The notes beneath the pieces were generated by a model. The model saw only the letters and a program-made list of their open reading frames with translations, was not told where the DNA came from and searched no databases. A program made the translations under genes and the position numbers. From Polaribacter vadi (GTDB lineage Bacteria; Bacteroidota; Bacteroidia; Flavobacteriales; Flavobacteriaceae), in contig NZ_JAHKQL010000001.1 in assembly GCF_018861005.1 (NCBI RefSeq), positions 117,478 through 181,477 of the forward strand: a stretch of DNA of 64,000 bases, in the 5' to 3' direction. Of the stretch, positions 1 through 7,931 are shown piece after piece. The first letter of the stretch is position 1; each line of letters opens with the position of its first letter.

Positions 1-48
1 AACAACTTAAACAATTTTCATAAGCATAAAAATTTTACATTTATTGCT

Positions 49-732
49 ATGAAAATACAGCACATCTTTTTCGATTTAGATCATACCCTTTGGGATTTTG
101 AAAAAAACTCAGCTTTGGCACTACAAAAAGTATTCGACAAGCAAAATATAAACTTAAGCTTAGATAAATTTTTAGAAGTTTATAAGCCAATAAATTTAGA
201 GTTTTGGCGACTGTTTAGAAATGAGGAAGTAACCAAAAGTGAGTTAAGATATGGCAGACTCAAAAACACTTTTGATGCTTTAAATTATACTATTTCAGAC
301 GATTTGATAGATACAATAGCCATAGAATATATAGAGTTTTTACCTCATTTTAATTTTTTGTTTGATGGCACTTTCGAAATTTTAGATTATTTAAAAGCCA
401 AATATAAACTGCATATTATTACCAATGGTTTTGAAGAGGTACAGCTTCTAAAGATGAAAAGTTCAAATATTATAGATTATTTTGATGTAATTGTTACCTC
501 TGAATCTGTGGGAGTTAAAAAGCCAAATCCTAAGGTTTTTACTCATTCTTTAGAACTTGCAAATGCAAAAAAAGAAAACTCTATAATGATTGGTGATAGT
601 ATAGAAGCAGATGTTTTAGGTGCAATAAATGTAGGTATGCAAGCCATTCATTGTAATTTTGATTCTAAAGTTATAAACGCTAAAAACTTTAAAAGTGTTA
701 CCAATTTATTAGAAATAAAACAATATCTTTAG
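49..732 (+). CDS. YjjG-type HAD nucleotidase
   Basis: This is a 227-residue cytoplasmic hydrolase of the haloacid dehalogenase superfamily, closest to the YjjG/noncanonical pyrimidine nucleotidase group, which removes phosphate from (d)UMP, dTMP and damaged pyrimidine nucleotides. HAD motif I is DLDHT with nucleophile D9 and acid D11. Motif II is the Thr in IITNG (T125), motif III is K157/K158 in VKKPNP, and motif IV is GDSIEAD with D183 and D188. The helical cap insert lies at about residues 15-95, as in subclass IA. Substrate is inferred from family only; a phosphoglycolate phosphatase-like role is the alternative. The ATG lies 5 nt after a promoter-like TACATTTA at 36-43, so the message may be almost leaderless. 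Confidence 0.88.
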   Translation: MKIQHIFFDLDHTLWDFEKNSALALQKVFDKQNINLSLDKFLEVYKPINLEFWRLFRNEEVTKSELRYGRLKNTFDALNYTISDDLIDTIAIEYIEFLPHFNFLFDGTFEILDYLKAKYKLHIITNGFEEVQLLKMKSSNIIDYFDVIVTSESVGVKKPNPKVFTHSLELANAKKENSIMIGDSIEADVLGAINVGMQAIHCNFDSKVINAKNFKSVTNLLEIKQYL

Positions 733-785
733 CTTTAAGTTCGTTTTGTTTTAAACACAACATTTAGAAATTTCCCCTAAAATTT

Positions 786-1334
786 ATGAGATTCTCCAAA
801 TTAATATACTTTATATTAAGTTTTTTTGTCTTTACTTCTTGTGCAGAAAGTCTAGATTTTAATCAGTTAGATGATTATGTAGTTAAACCTGTTTTAACAT
901 CTTCCTTAACCTATTTTAAAGTTTCACCTATACAATTTTTTGATGAAAATGGAGTGCAACAAAATAGCAGAGAAGATATTACAGATTTTATTGTTTTTGA
1001 AAACTCTTTCTTTAGGAAGAATGTAGTTAAAATGGTTTTTAATGCAGAATTTAAAAATGAGTTTGATAGAGATGCAATGATACAAGTAGATTTTTTGGAT
1101 GCTAATAATATCGCAATTTACTCATTTGCACCAATAATTGTAGAAAGTGGAGATGTAGATCCTCCACCTTACGAAGAAGATATTGTTATTGCGACCAATC
1201 CAAATATTTTAAGTGCTACAAAAGTACGGTTTAGAGCTTTTTTAGAAGATACAGGTACTCAAATGAATCCTTTAGATACAAGTGAGTTTGAGTTTAAATC
1301 TTCTGTAACCTTATTTGTAGAATCAGATTTTTAA
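786..1334 (+). CDS. hypothetical lipoprotein, upstream of DUF5723 gene
   Basis: This 182-residue protein has a lipoprotein signal (hydrophobic segment then FTSC, lipidated C19), so it is predicted to be membrane anchored on the periplasmic or surface side. The mature part is rich in beta-type sequence and acidic residues and has no enzymatic motif that I recognise. It is followed after 2 nt by a DUF5723 barrel protein and then after 2 nt by another secreted protein, so the three are very probably one transcription unit with a shared envelope role. Function is unknown. Confidence 0.8.
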   Translation: MRFSKLIYFILSFFVFTSCAESLDFNQLDDYVVKPVLTSSLTYFKVSPIQFFDENGVQQNSREDITDFIVFENSFFRKNVVKMVFNAEFKNEFDRDAMIQVDFLDANNIAIYSFAPIIVESGDVDPPPYEEDIVIATNPNILSATKVRFRAFLEDTGTQMNPLDTSEFEFKSSVTLFVESDF

Positions 1335-1336
1335 AG

Positions 1337-2710
1337 ATGAAAAAACTTTTATTTTTTTTACTGATTTTATGTATTCATAAAACTGTAGCTCAAAACAAAC
1401 AAGTCTTGTACAATTTTGCAGAGTTGCCACAAACTCAACTATTAAATCCTGCAGCAGAAACCAATTATAAATATTATGTAGGTATTCCATTATTATCTGG
1501 TTTTTCTACAGATATTGGGTCTACAGGTTTAGTTTTAACAGACCTATTTGCAAGAGATAATATTAATATAAATGATAAAATTGCATCAGCCTTTAATAAA
1601 TTAACGACACAAGATTTTGTAAAAATAAACACACAACTAGAAGTTTTTAGTGGTGGTTATCGTTTAAATGATAAAATAAATTTAAGCTTTGGTTTTTATG
1701 AAGAGGTTGATGGTATTGGGTATTATGCTAAAGATGTATACGATTTATATAGCCAAGGTAATAGTGCTCATTTGAATAGAAGTTTTAGTGTATCTCAAAT
1801 TCAATACAAATTAGATGTTTTGGGAGTTTTACATTTTGGAATATCAAAAAAAGTAGATGAAAAATTAACCATTGGTGGTCGATTTAAAATTTACTCAGCC
1901 TCATTAAATTTAGAATCTAATAACAATGCAGGTACTTTTACTACAGTAGAGGGTGCAAATAATTTATATACCCATTACTTTAATAGCATAAATGCTACCT
2001 TCAGAACTTCTGGACTTGTAAATGCAGAAACAGATAGGTATAATAAAGATATAGATGAATACGTTAAAAATACTTTTTTGGCAGGTAATTTAGGTCTAGG
2101 TTTTGATGCTGGTTTTACATACAAAGTATCCCCTCAATTAGAGTTTTCTGGTAGTATTTTAGATCTTGGGTTTGTTTCTTATTCTAAAAATGTTAAAACA
2201 ACTAATGTAGAAGGCGATTTTGTTTTTGAAGGTGTTAATTTTCTTTTTGGTGATGATAACGTAAATTATTGGGGAGAAATTGATGAACGTTTTAATGAAG
2301 AATTACCAAGAACAGATAATCAAGATACTTATATTTCCTGGAGACCCACTAAATTAAATGCTGCTGTAAAATATAGTTTTGGACAGAGAAGAAGTAAAGT
2401 ATGTTATGATAATCGTTACAAAGATTTTTATACAGATGCAATTGGTGTACAACTTTTTAGTGTCTTTAGACCTCTAAGACCACAGTTGGCGCTAACAGCA
2501 TTTTATGAAAAATCATTGTCTAATAAAATACACACTAAATTTACATATACTGTAGATGATATTTCATATGCTAACCTTGGAGCAGGACTTTCTATGCAAT
2601 TAGGTAAAGTTAATTTTTATGGCATGTTCGATAATATTTTATCTTACAAAAACCTCTCATCATCAAATAGTGTATCTTTACAACTAGGTATAAATTTAAT
2701 ATTTAATTAA
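1337..2710 (+). CDS. DUF5723-family outer-membrane barrel protein
   Basis: The 457-residue product has a Sec signal peptide ending near TVAQ (residues 16-19) and then many alternating amphipathic strands with aromatic ends (for example LGLGFDAGFTYKV and LSLQLGINLIF-like patterns), typical of a PorV/FadL-like or DUF5723 beta-barrel common in Bacteroidota. It ends in LIFN, close to the C-terminal aromatic strand expected of a barrel. It sits between a lipoprotein gene and a secreted protein gene with 2-nt spacers. A structural or transport role in the outer membrane is inferred; no substrate can be named. Confidence 0.8.
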   Translation: MKKLLFFLLILCIHKTVAQNKQVLYNFAELPQTQLLNPAAETNYKYYVGIPLLSGFSTDIGSTGLVLTDLFARDNININDKIASAFNKLTTQDFVKINTQLEVFSGGYRLNDKINLSFGFYEEVDGIGYYAKDVYDLYSQGNSAHLNRSFSVSQIQYKLDVLGVLHFGISKKVDEKLTIGGRFKIYSASLNLESNNNAGTFTTVEGANNLYTHYFNSINATFRTSGLVNAETDRYNKDIDEYVKNTFLAGNLGLGFDAGFTYKVSPQLEFSGSILDLGFVSYSKNVKTTNVEGDFVFEGVNFLFGDDNVNYWGEIDERFNEELPRTDNQDTYISWRPTKLNAAVKYSFGQRRSKVCYDNRYKDFYTDAIGVQLFSVFRPLRPQLALTAFYEKSLSNKIHTKFTYTVDDISYANLGAGLSMQLGKVNFYGMFDNILSYKNLSSSNSVSLQLGINLIFN

Positions 2711-2712
2711 AA

Positions 2713-3525
2713 ATGATAAAAAAAATAAGCTTTACTATTCTTTTATTTATAAGTATTTCTATTTATAGTCAAGAATATAATTTTGATCAATATCAATACA
2801 TTATTGTTCATGAAAAGTTCGAAGGTTTAAAAGAAGTAGATGAATATCAAACCAGTTCATTAACTAAGTTTTTGTTAAAGAAAAAAGGATTCAAAGTTTT
2901 TTTAAGTAATGAATCTATTCCTACAGAAGTTAGTCAAAATAGATGTTTGGCATTGTTTGCAACAGTAAAAGACGAGTCTAATATGCTTTCTACCAAAAGT
3001 TATATAGAAATTAAAGATTGCACAAACAAAGTGGTTTATAAATCTCAAGTTGGTAGAAGTAAGTTAAAAGATTTCAAAAAAAGTCATCAAGATGCCATAA
3101 GAAAGGCTTATGAATCTATGGAAGATTTTGAATATACTTATAATCCAAATTCAGTTTTAACACCTAAAGTAATTCAACCAGCTCATCATCCTGTAAAAGA
3201 AGTATCAAAACCAGTAACAGTTGTGCCTAAAGTTGTAAAAAAACCGAAAGAAGAAAAAATAATTAAAGTTGATAAACCAACAAAAGCAGAAATTGTAAAA
3301 ACTGCTAAACCAGCACCAGTTTTATACGCTCAGCCAAAAAATAACGGATTTCAATTGGTTAATTTGAAACCAGAAGTTGTTTTTATCATCTTAAAAACCA
3401 ATAATAGTGATGTTTTTATCATTAAAGGGAAAGATGGTACACTTACTAAAAAAGGTGATAATTGGGTTGCAGAATATTATAAAAATGATCAATTAGTAAA
3501 AGAAGAATACCTGGTTAAATTCTAA
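2713..3525 (+). CDS. secreted hypothetical protein, third gene of the DUF5723 cluster
   Basis: This 270-residue protein has a signal peptide ending at about IYSQ (residues 17-20). An N-terminal globular part (about 20-140) contains a short region resembling periplasmic stress/assembly proteins. It is followed by a low-complexity Lys/Pro/Val linker (about 148-210) and a small C-terminal beta domain (about 213-270). The linker would let the C-terminal domain reach across the periplasm or bind peptidoglycan or another partner, but this is inference. It is the last gene of the three-gene envelope set and its stop codon overlaps that of the convergent rarA by 3 nt. Confidence 0.75.
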   Translation: MIKKISFTILLFISISIYSQEYNFDQYQYIIVHEKFEGLKEVDEYQTSSLTKFLLKKKGFKVFLSNESIPTEVSQNRCLALFATVKDESNMLSTKSYIEIKDCTNKVVYKSQVGRSKLKDFKKSHQDAIRKAYESMEDFEYTYNPNSVLTPKVIQPAHHPVKEVSKPVTVVPKVVKKPKEEKIIKVDKPTKAEIVKTAKPAPVLYAQPKNNGFQLVNLKPEVVFIILKTNNSDVFIIKGKDGTLTKKGDNWVAEYYKNDQLVKEEYLVKF

Positions 3526-4793
3526 TAATTATATTTCGTTTTCCATCTATTTTTTAAAGTTTCTCTAAATTGATTTTCTCTAGAATTGTTACCTGGTTCG
3601 TAAATTTTTGTTCCAGAAATTTCATCAGGTAAAAATTCTTGAGCTACAAAGTTATTAGGATAATCGTGCGAATATTTATAGTTTTTGCCATAATCTAAAT
3701 CCTTCATCAATTTTGTAGGCGCATTTCTTAAATGTAAAGGAATAGATAAATCACCTGTATTTTTAACCAAATTTAAAGCATTATCTATAGCAAGATAAGA
3801 AGCATTGCTTTTTGGTGAGTTTGCCAAATACACAGCACACTGACTCAAAATTATTCTAGATTCTGGATTACCAATAACAGAAACAGCCTGAAAGGTATTT
3901 GTCGCTAAAATTAAAGCTGTTGGGTTGGCATTACCAATATCTTCGGATGCAGAAATTAATAACCTTCTTGCAATAAATTTTACATCTTCACCACCCTCAA
4001 TCATCCTTGCTAACCAATATACAGCTCCATTTGGGTCACTACCACGTATCGATTTTATAAATGCAGAAATAATATCATAATGTTGTTCTCCAGTTTTGTC
4101 GTAACGAACTGTATTTTTCTGTATTTTTTCTAAAACCAGTTTGTTGGTAATTTCAATTTCATCATCACTAGAAACTAACAATTCGAAAATATTTAGAAGT
4201 TTTCGAGCATCTCCACTAGAAACTTGTAAAAGTGCATCTGTTTCTAAAAGTGTAATTTTTTTGGTTGATAAAATTTCGTCTTTTTCCATTGCTCTATGTA
4301 ATAAAGCAACTAAGTCATTTTTATCAAAAGAATTTAAAATGTAAACCTGACAGCGAGAAAGAAGGGCAGGAATCACCTCGAAACTCGGATTTTCTGTGGT
4401 AGCCCCAATTAAAGTAACCCAACCTTTTTCTACAGCTCCTAAAAGCGAATCTTGTTGCGATTTACTAAACCTATGAATCTCATCTATAAATAAAATAGGG
4501 TTTTTTGTAGTAAACAATCCTCCACTTTTTTTTGCTTTTTCTATTACTTCTCTTACATCTTTAACTCCAGAACTTATAGCGCTTAAAGTGTAAAAAGGTC
4601 TGTTAGATTCTTTAGCAATTATGTTTGCAAGTGTTGTTTTGCCAATTCCTGGAGGTCCCCATAAAATCAAAGACGGTATAATGCCTTGTTTAATTAAATT
4701 GGTTAAAACACCATTTTTACCTACCAAATGTTGCTGACTAATATAATCATCGAGCGTTTTAGGTCTTATTCTTTCTGCCAAAGGTTCATTCAT
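3522..4793 (-). CDS. rarA: replication-associated recombination protein RarA (MgsA)
   Basis: This is a 423-residue AAA+ ATPase of the RarA/MgsA/WRNIP1 family, which acts at stalled replication forks and works with SSB and RecA. Walker A is GPPGIGKT (46-53) and Walker B is LFIDEIHR (101-108). Sensor 1 lies in GATTENPS (130-137) and the arginine finger in LLSR (144-147). The C-terminal tetramerisation region contains the family sequence around [17 protein letters not shown]. Length matches the family (about 425-445). It is transcribed divergently from the rhomboid gene; a TAATTTTG -7 box on the minus strand lies about 36 nt upstream of the ATG. Confidence 0.95.
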   Translation of the reverse strand: MNEPLAERIRPKTLDDYISQQHLVGKNGVLTNLIKQGIIPSLILWGPPGIGKTTLANIIAKESNRPFYTLSAISSGVKDVREVIEKAKKSGGLFTTKNPILFIDEIHRFSKSQQDSLLGAVEKGWVTLIGATTENPSFEVIPALLSRCQVYILNSFDKNDLVALLHRAMEKDEILSTKKITLLETDALLQVSSGDARKLLNIFELLVSSDDEIEITNKLVLEKIQKNTVRYDKTGEQHYDIISAFIKSIRGSDPNGAVYWLARMIEGGEDVKFIARRLLISASEDIGNANPTALILATNTFQAVSVIGNPESRIILSQCAVYLANSPKSNASYLAIDNALNLVKNTGDLSIPLHLRNAPTKLMKDLDYGKNYKYSHDYPNNFVAQEFLPDEISGTKIYEPGNNSRENQFRETLKNRWKTKYNY

Positions 4794-4828
4794 AAAGTAA
4801 AAATAATAAAGATTTCTGACAGAATTTG

Positions 4829-4836
4829 CAAAATTA
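4829..4836 (-). promoter_or_regulatory. -7 box for rarA
   Basis: The minus strand reads TAATTTTG, an exact match to the Bacteroidota -7 consensus TAnnTTTG, 35 nt upstream of the rarA ATG. No TTTG -33 element is found at the expected 19-21 nt distance, so the call is moderate. Confidence 0.4.
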
Positions 4837-4869
4837 GTATTTGGTTAGATTATTGTTATTTTTATTTTG

Positions 4870-5544
4870 ATGAACGAAGAGAATCAACTTAAAATATCAA
4901 AATCAATTTTTTTAGTACCAGTTGTATATGTGGTGTTTATTTGGTTTATTTATTGGGTAGAAATTCAATTTGATTTCAATTTTAATAAATTAGGTGTTTA
5001 TCCTAGAACTTTAGAGGGTTTTAAAGGGGTTTTTTTAACACATTTCATCCACAGTAATACAAGTCATCTTTTTAATAATTCTATACCTCTTTTTGTGCTA
5101 TTAACCAGTCTTTTTTACTTTTATAAAGATGTTGCTTTTAAGGTTTTGTTATTAGGTGGTTTTTTCTCTGGATTTTTAACTTGGTGTATTGCCAGAGAAT
5201 CTTATCATATAGGCGCAAGCGGAATTGTGTATTTACTGTTTAGTTTTGTTTTTTTTAGTGGAATGATAAAAAAACACTTTAGATTGGTAGCACTTTCTTT
5301 AATTATTATTTTTCTCTACGGAAGTATGATTTGGTATGTTTTGCCAATTAAAGATGGTATGTCTTGGGAAGGACATTTATCGGGTTTTCTTGTAGGATTA
5401 GTTTTTGCTTTTTTATTTAAAAATAAAGGAATTGTTAAACAAGAACATCAATTTACAGAAACTGAGTTTGATACTATGTTTGATGAAAATGGAAATTTTG
5501 TTCCGCCAGTTTTAGATGATGAAAACGAAAAATTAGAAGAGTAG
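4870..5544 (+). CDS. rhomboid-family intramembrane serine protease
   Basis: This 224-residue polytopic membrane protein has six predicted hydrophobic segments. The catalytic serine is in GASG (115-118, S117) and the partner histidine is H169 in GHLSG. The amphipathic region HSNTSHLFNN (61-70) matches the conserved rhomboid H-x-x-x-x-H-x-x-x-N motif. Rhomboids cleave transmembrane helices within the bilayer; the substrate here is unknown. The cytoplasmic tail (about 187-224) is acidic. I start at the ATG at 4870 rather than the TTG codon just before it. It is divergent from rarA and convergent with the peroxiredoxin gene. Confidence 0.92.
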   Translation: MNEENQLKISKSIFLVPVVYVVFIWFIYWVEIQFDFNFNKLGVYPRTLEGFKGVFLTHFIHSNTSHLFNNSIPLFVLLTSLFYFYKDVAFKVLLLGGFFSGFLTWCIARESYHIGASGIVYLLFSFVFFSGMIKKHFRLVALSLIIIFLYGSMIWYVLPIKDGMSWEGHLSGFLVGLVFAFLFKNKGIVKQEHQFTETEFDTMFDENGNFVPPVLDDENEKLEE

Positions 5545-5560
5545 AATAGTGGTACTAAAA

Positions 5561-5590
5561 AAAGGACATCTTGATTGATGTCCTTTCTAT
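5561..5590. terminator. bidirectional terminator, rhomboid/peroxiredoxin
   Basis: A perfect 10-bp inverted repeat (AAAGGACATC, loop TTGATT, GATGTCCTTT) lies between two convergent genes. It is flanked by A-tracts on one side and T-rich sequence on the other, so it can serve both directions. Confidence 0.85.
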
Positions 5591-5610
5591 TTTTATTATA
5601 CTATTGCTAT

Positions 5611-6249
5611 TTACAAATTCGGCTGAGGTGTTAACCTTAAATAAGGTTTAACTTCTTTGTGTCCTTTAGGGAACAATTCTGGAATTTGCTCATTACTTAC
5701 AGCAGGAGAAATTACACAATCTTCACCGTTTTTCCAGTTTGCTGGTGTAGCAACTTTATGATAAGCTGTTAATTGTAATGAATCTATTACTCTTAATAAT
5801 TCTTCGAAATTTCTACCTGTTGATGCAGGATACACAATTATCAACTTTACCTTTTTATCAGGATCAATAATAAAAACAGATCTTACAGTTAAGTTGTTAT
5901 CTGCATTGGGATGAATCATATCATACAAAGTAGAAACTTTTTTATCTTCATCTGCAATAATAGGAAAATCTACTTCTGTATTTTGTGTTTCGTTAATGTC
6001 TTTGATCCAACCTTGGTGAGATGAAACACCATCTACACTTAATGCAATGGTTTTTACATTTCTTTTTTCAAATTCTGATTTATATTTGGCTACTGTACCT
6101 AATTCTGTTGTACAAACAGGAGTATAATCTGCTGGATGCGAAAATAAGATACCCCAACTATCACCTAACCATTCGTGAAAATTTATTTCTCCTAAAGAAG
6201 ACTGTGTAGTAAAATTTGGTGCTGTATCACCTAATCTAATAACGCTCAT
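5611..6249 (-). CDS. peroxiredoxin, Prx6-type (1-Cys)
   Basis: This 212-residue cytosolic thiol peroxidase reduces H2O2 and organic hydroperoxides. The peroxidatic cysteine is C46 in the motif SHPADYTPVCTTE, with the supporting Thr (T43) and a conserved Arg in VRSVFIIDP (about R122). The long C-terminal arm with ATPANWKNGEDC is typical of the Prx6 subgroup. A second cysteine in that arm (about C177) is often present in bacterial Prx6 members and is not a proven resolving cysteine. It is monocistronic, convergent with the rhomboid gene, and lies downstream of rlmB on the same strand. Confidence 0.94.
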   Translation of the reverse strand: MSVIRLGDTAPNFTTQSSLGEINFHEWLGDSWGILFSHPADYTPVCTTELGTVAKYKSEFEKRNVKTIALSVDGVSSHQGWIKDINETQNTEVDFPIIADEDKKVSTLYDMIHPNADNNLTVRSVFIIDPDKKVKLIIVYPASTGRNFEELLRVIDSLQLTAYHKVATPANWKNGEDCVISPAVSNEQIPELFPKGHKEVKPYLRLTPQPNL

Positions 6250-6385
6250 ATTTTTATTTTTTAAGATTAAAATCTAGTATAAAACTACAACTTATTGAAT
6301 CACTTAATCAATTTTAAGCGCTAAATAGCTGTTAAAAAATTAATAAAGAAGTGTTAATGCTTAGATATAAATAGGTGTTATTAAT

Positions 6386-7129
6386 TTATTGTAATCTTTG
6401 TCTTACAGTTTCGTACAAAAATGCACCACAGGCAACAGAAACATTTAAAGAAGCTATTTCGCCTAAAAGAGGAAGTTTAGCTTTATAATCGACCATTTTT
6501 AATATTGATGGATTTACACCTCTATGTTCAGACCCCATAATAATAGCTATAGGTTGTTTAAAGTCAATATCAAAGATAGAATCTTCTGTTTTTTCAGTAG
6601 CTGCCACAGTTTTTATTTCTGATGCTTGTAATAGAAATATAGCATCTTTTATATGATCAACTTTACATATTGGTATTTTAAAAGCGGCACCTGCAGAAGT
6701 TTTAATAGTTTCTGCGTTTACTGGTGCACTTCCATTTTTTTGAATGATAATCCCATTTACACCTGTACATTCTGCTGTTCTAATAATTGCACCAAAATTA
6801 CGTACATCAGAAAGTTGATCTAACAATAAAAATAGGGGAGTACCACCTTTTTCTAAAGTAGATTCAATTAGTTTTTCTAAATCATAAAATTCTACTGGAG
6901 ATATTTGAGCAACTGCACCTTGATGATTACTGTTTTTAGATAATCGATTTAATTTTTCTACAGGAACTGTACTTGTAGCAATTTTATTTTGTTTTATTAG
7001 TTTGTCTAATTCATAAAATAAGTTTCCTCTTAAGCCTTTTTGTAAATATACCTTGTTAATTGTAGATCCACTTTCTATGGCCTCTATAATTGCTCTAATA
7101 CCAAATATGTTTGTAGTTTCTGTAATCAT
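6386..7129 (-). CDS. rlmB: 23S rRNA (guanosine-2'-O-)-methyltransferase RlmB
   Basis: This SpoU/TrmH-class SAM-dependent methyltransferase modifies G2251 (E. coli numbering) in the 23S rRNA peptidyl-transferase P loop. With the start chosen here it has 247 residues, the normal length. The N-terminal substrate-binding domain begins TTNIFGIRAIIEA. Motif 1 is NFGAIIRTAE (111-120), motif 2 is GSEHRGV (199-205), and motif 3 is SLNVSVA (227-233), which form the trefoil knot and SAM pocket. An upstream in-frame ATG at 7220-7222 would add 31 residues but they would overlap the neighbouring gene and its terminator, so I reject it. A TACATTTG -7 box ends 4 nt before the chosen ATG. Confidence 0.95.
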   Translation of the reverse strand: MITETTNIFGIRAIIEAIESGSTINKVYLQKGLRGNLFYELDKLIKQNKIATSTVPVEKLNRLSKNSNHQGAVAQISPVEFYDLEKLIESTLEKGGTPLFLLLDQLSDVRNFGAIIRTAECTGVNGIIIQKNGSAPVNAETIKTSAGAAFKIPICKVDHIKDAIFLLQASEIKTVAATEKTEDSIFDIDFKQPIAIIMGSEHRGVNPSILKMVDYKAKLPLLGEIASLNVSVACGAFLYETVRQRLQ

Positions 7130-7133
7130 ATTG

Positions 7134-7141
7134 CAAATGTA
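7134..7141 (-). promoter_or_regulatory. -7 box for rlmB, predicts leaderless mRNA
   Basis: The minus strand reads TACATTTG, an exact TAnnTTTG match, ending 4 nt before the rlmB ATG. It lies directly after the terminator of the upstream lipoprotein gene, so rlmB would have its own promoter and almost no 5' UTR. Confidence 0.6.
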
Positions 7142-7153
7142 AGGTATTATATA

Positions 7154-7183
7154 ATAAAAAAACCACCTCAAAAAGAGGTGGTT
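7154..7183 (-). terminator. terminator after the SusC/SusD lipoprotein operon
   Basis: A 9-bp perfect stem (AACCACCTC at 7161-7169 with GAGGTGGTT at 7175-7183, 5-nt loop) is followed on the minus strand by a T-tract. It closes the transcription unit that ends with the lipoprotein gene. Confidence 0.85.
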
Positions 7184-7212
7184 TATAAAAATATATATTA
7201 ATATATATTTAT

Positions 7213-7908
7213 TTATGGACAAACTACTGTAGTAGTATAAACTACACCAGCAGGAGGTATAATGCTATAAGTAAAATCACCTACACTATAAACAGTGTTT
7301 CCAGAAGCATCAAATATTGAATAAGATATTTCTTCATCATAATCTCCAGATACAAATGTAACTGTCATATCATAACCAACAGGAGCTGAAAATGATTCTA
7401 ATTTATAACCTGCATCAGCTTCAGTTAAAGCCATTACAACTGGAGCTAAATCAACAGCGCCATCAAAAGTTATTTGTAACTCTGCACCATTCCAGCTATC
7501 ACCCCAAGTATCGTTCATTTCTACACTCCAACTACATAGTTGTAATACATCTACATTTTGAGAAGAAACTTCAGAAGTTGATCCGTTAGCAGCCACTTCA
7601 TAAACAGATACTGTTGCAACACCAATTTGGTTGTAGTTCACATTAATTTTGTGAGTAGCACCTTCAATAACCTGCATTTCTGCACCTGTTACTTCCCAAA
7701 CAAAAGTAGATCCTGCTCTAGGTGTCACAGAAAATTCATCTACTTCATCCAAACTTACTAAAGTCGGTCCAGAAAAATCGAATATTTTAGCAACTATCTT
7801 GTCAGCATCAGTTCCAAAATCTTCATCATCATTACAAGCAACTAAAACAACTAAACTTAATGCTAATATTGCTAATGATTTTATATTTAAAAATTTATTA
7901 ATCTTCAT
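7213..7908 (-). CDS. lipoprotein encoded after SusD, PKD-like
   Basis: This 231-residue product has a lipoprotein signal with LVAC (C25) followed by an acidic NDDEDF stretch, typical of surface-exported Bacteroidota lipoproteins. Residues about 45-122 resemble a PKD/Ig-like fold. Residues 133-141 read DTWGDSWNG, a calcium-loop-like sequence that recurs in secreted Bacteroidota proteins. It lies 23 nt downstream of susD in the same direction, so it is probably the SusE/F-like accessory glycan- or peptide-binding lipoprotein of this locus. The ligand is unknown. Confidence 0.8.
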   Translation of the reverse strand: MKINKFLNIKSLAILALSLVVLVACNDDEDFGTDADKIVAKIFDFSGPTLVSLDEVDEFSVTPRAGSTFVWEVTGAEMQVIEGATHKINVNYNQIGVATVSVYEVAANGSTSEVSSQNVDVLQLCSWSVEMNDTWGDSWNGAELQITFDGAVDLAPVVMALTEADAGYKLESFSAPVGYDMTVTFVSGDYDEEISYSIFDASGNTVYSVGDFTYSIIPPAGVVYTTTVVCP

Positions 7909-7931
7909 AATTTATATATTTTATTTTTTTA

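Noticed and set aside
7130..7222. 31-residue N-terminal extension of rlmB
   Set aside because: It would be hydrophobic, overlap the upstream lipoprotein gene and cross its terminator and the rlmB promoter box. The internal ATG gives the normal N-terminus TTNIFGIRAI and normal length.
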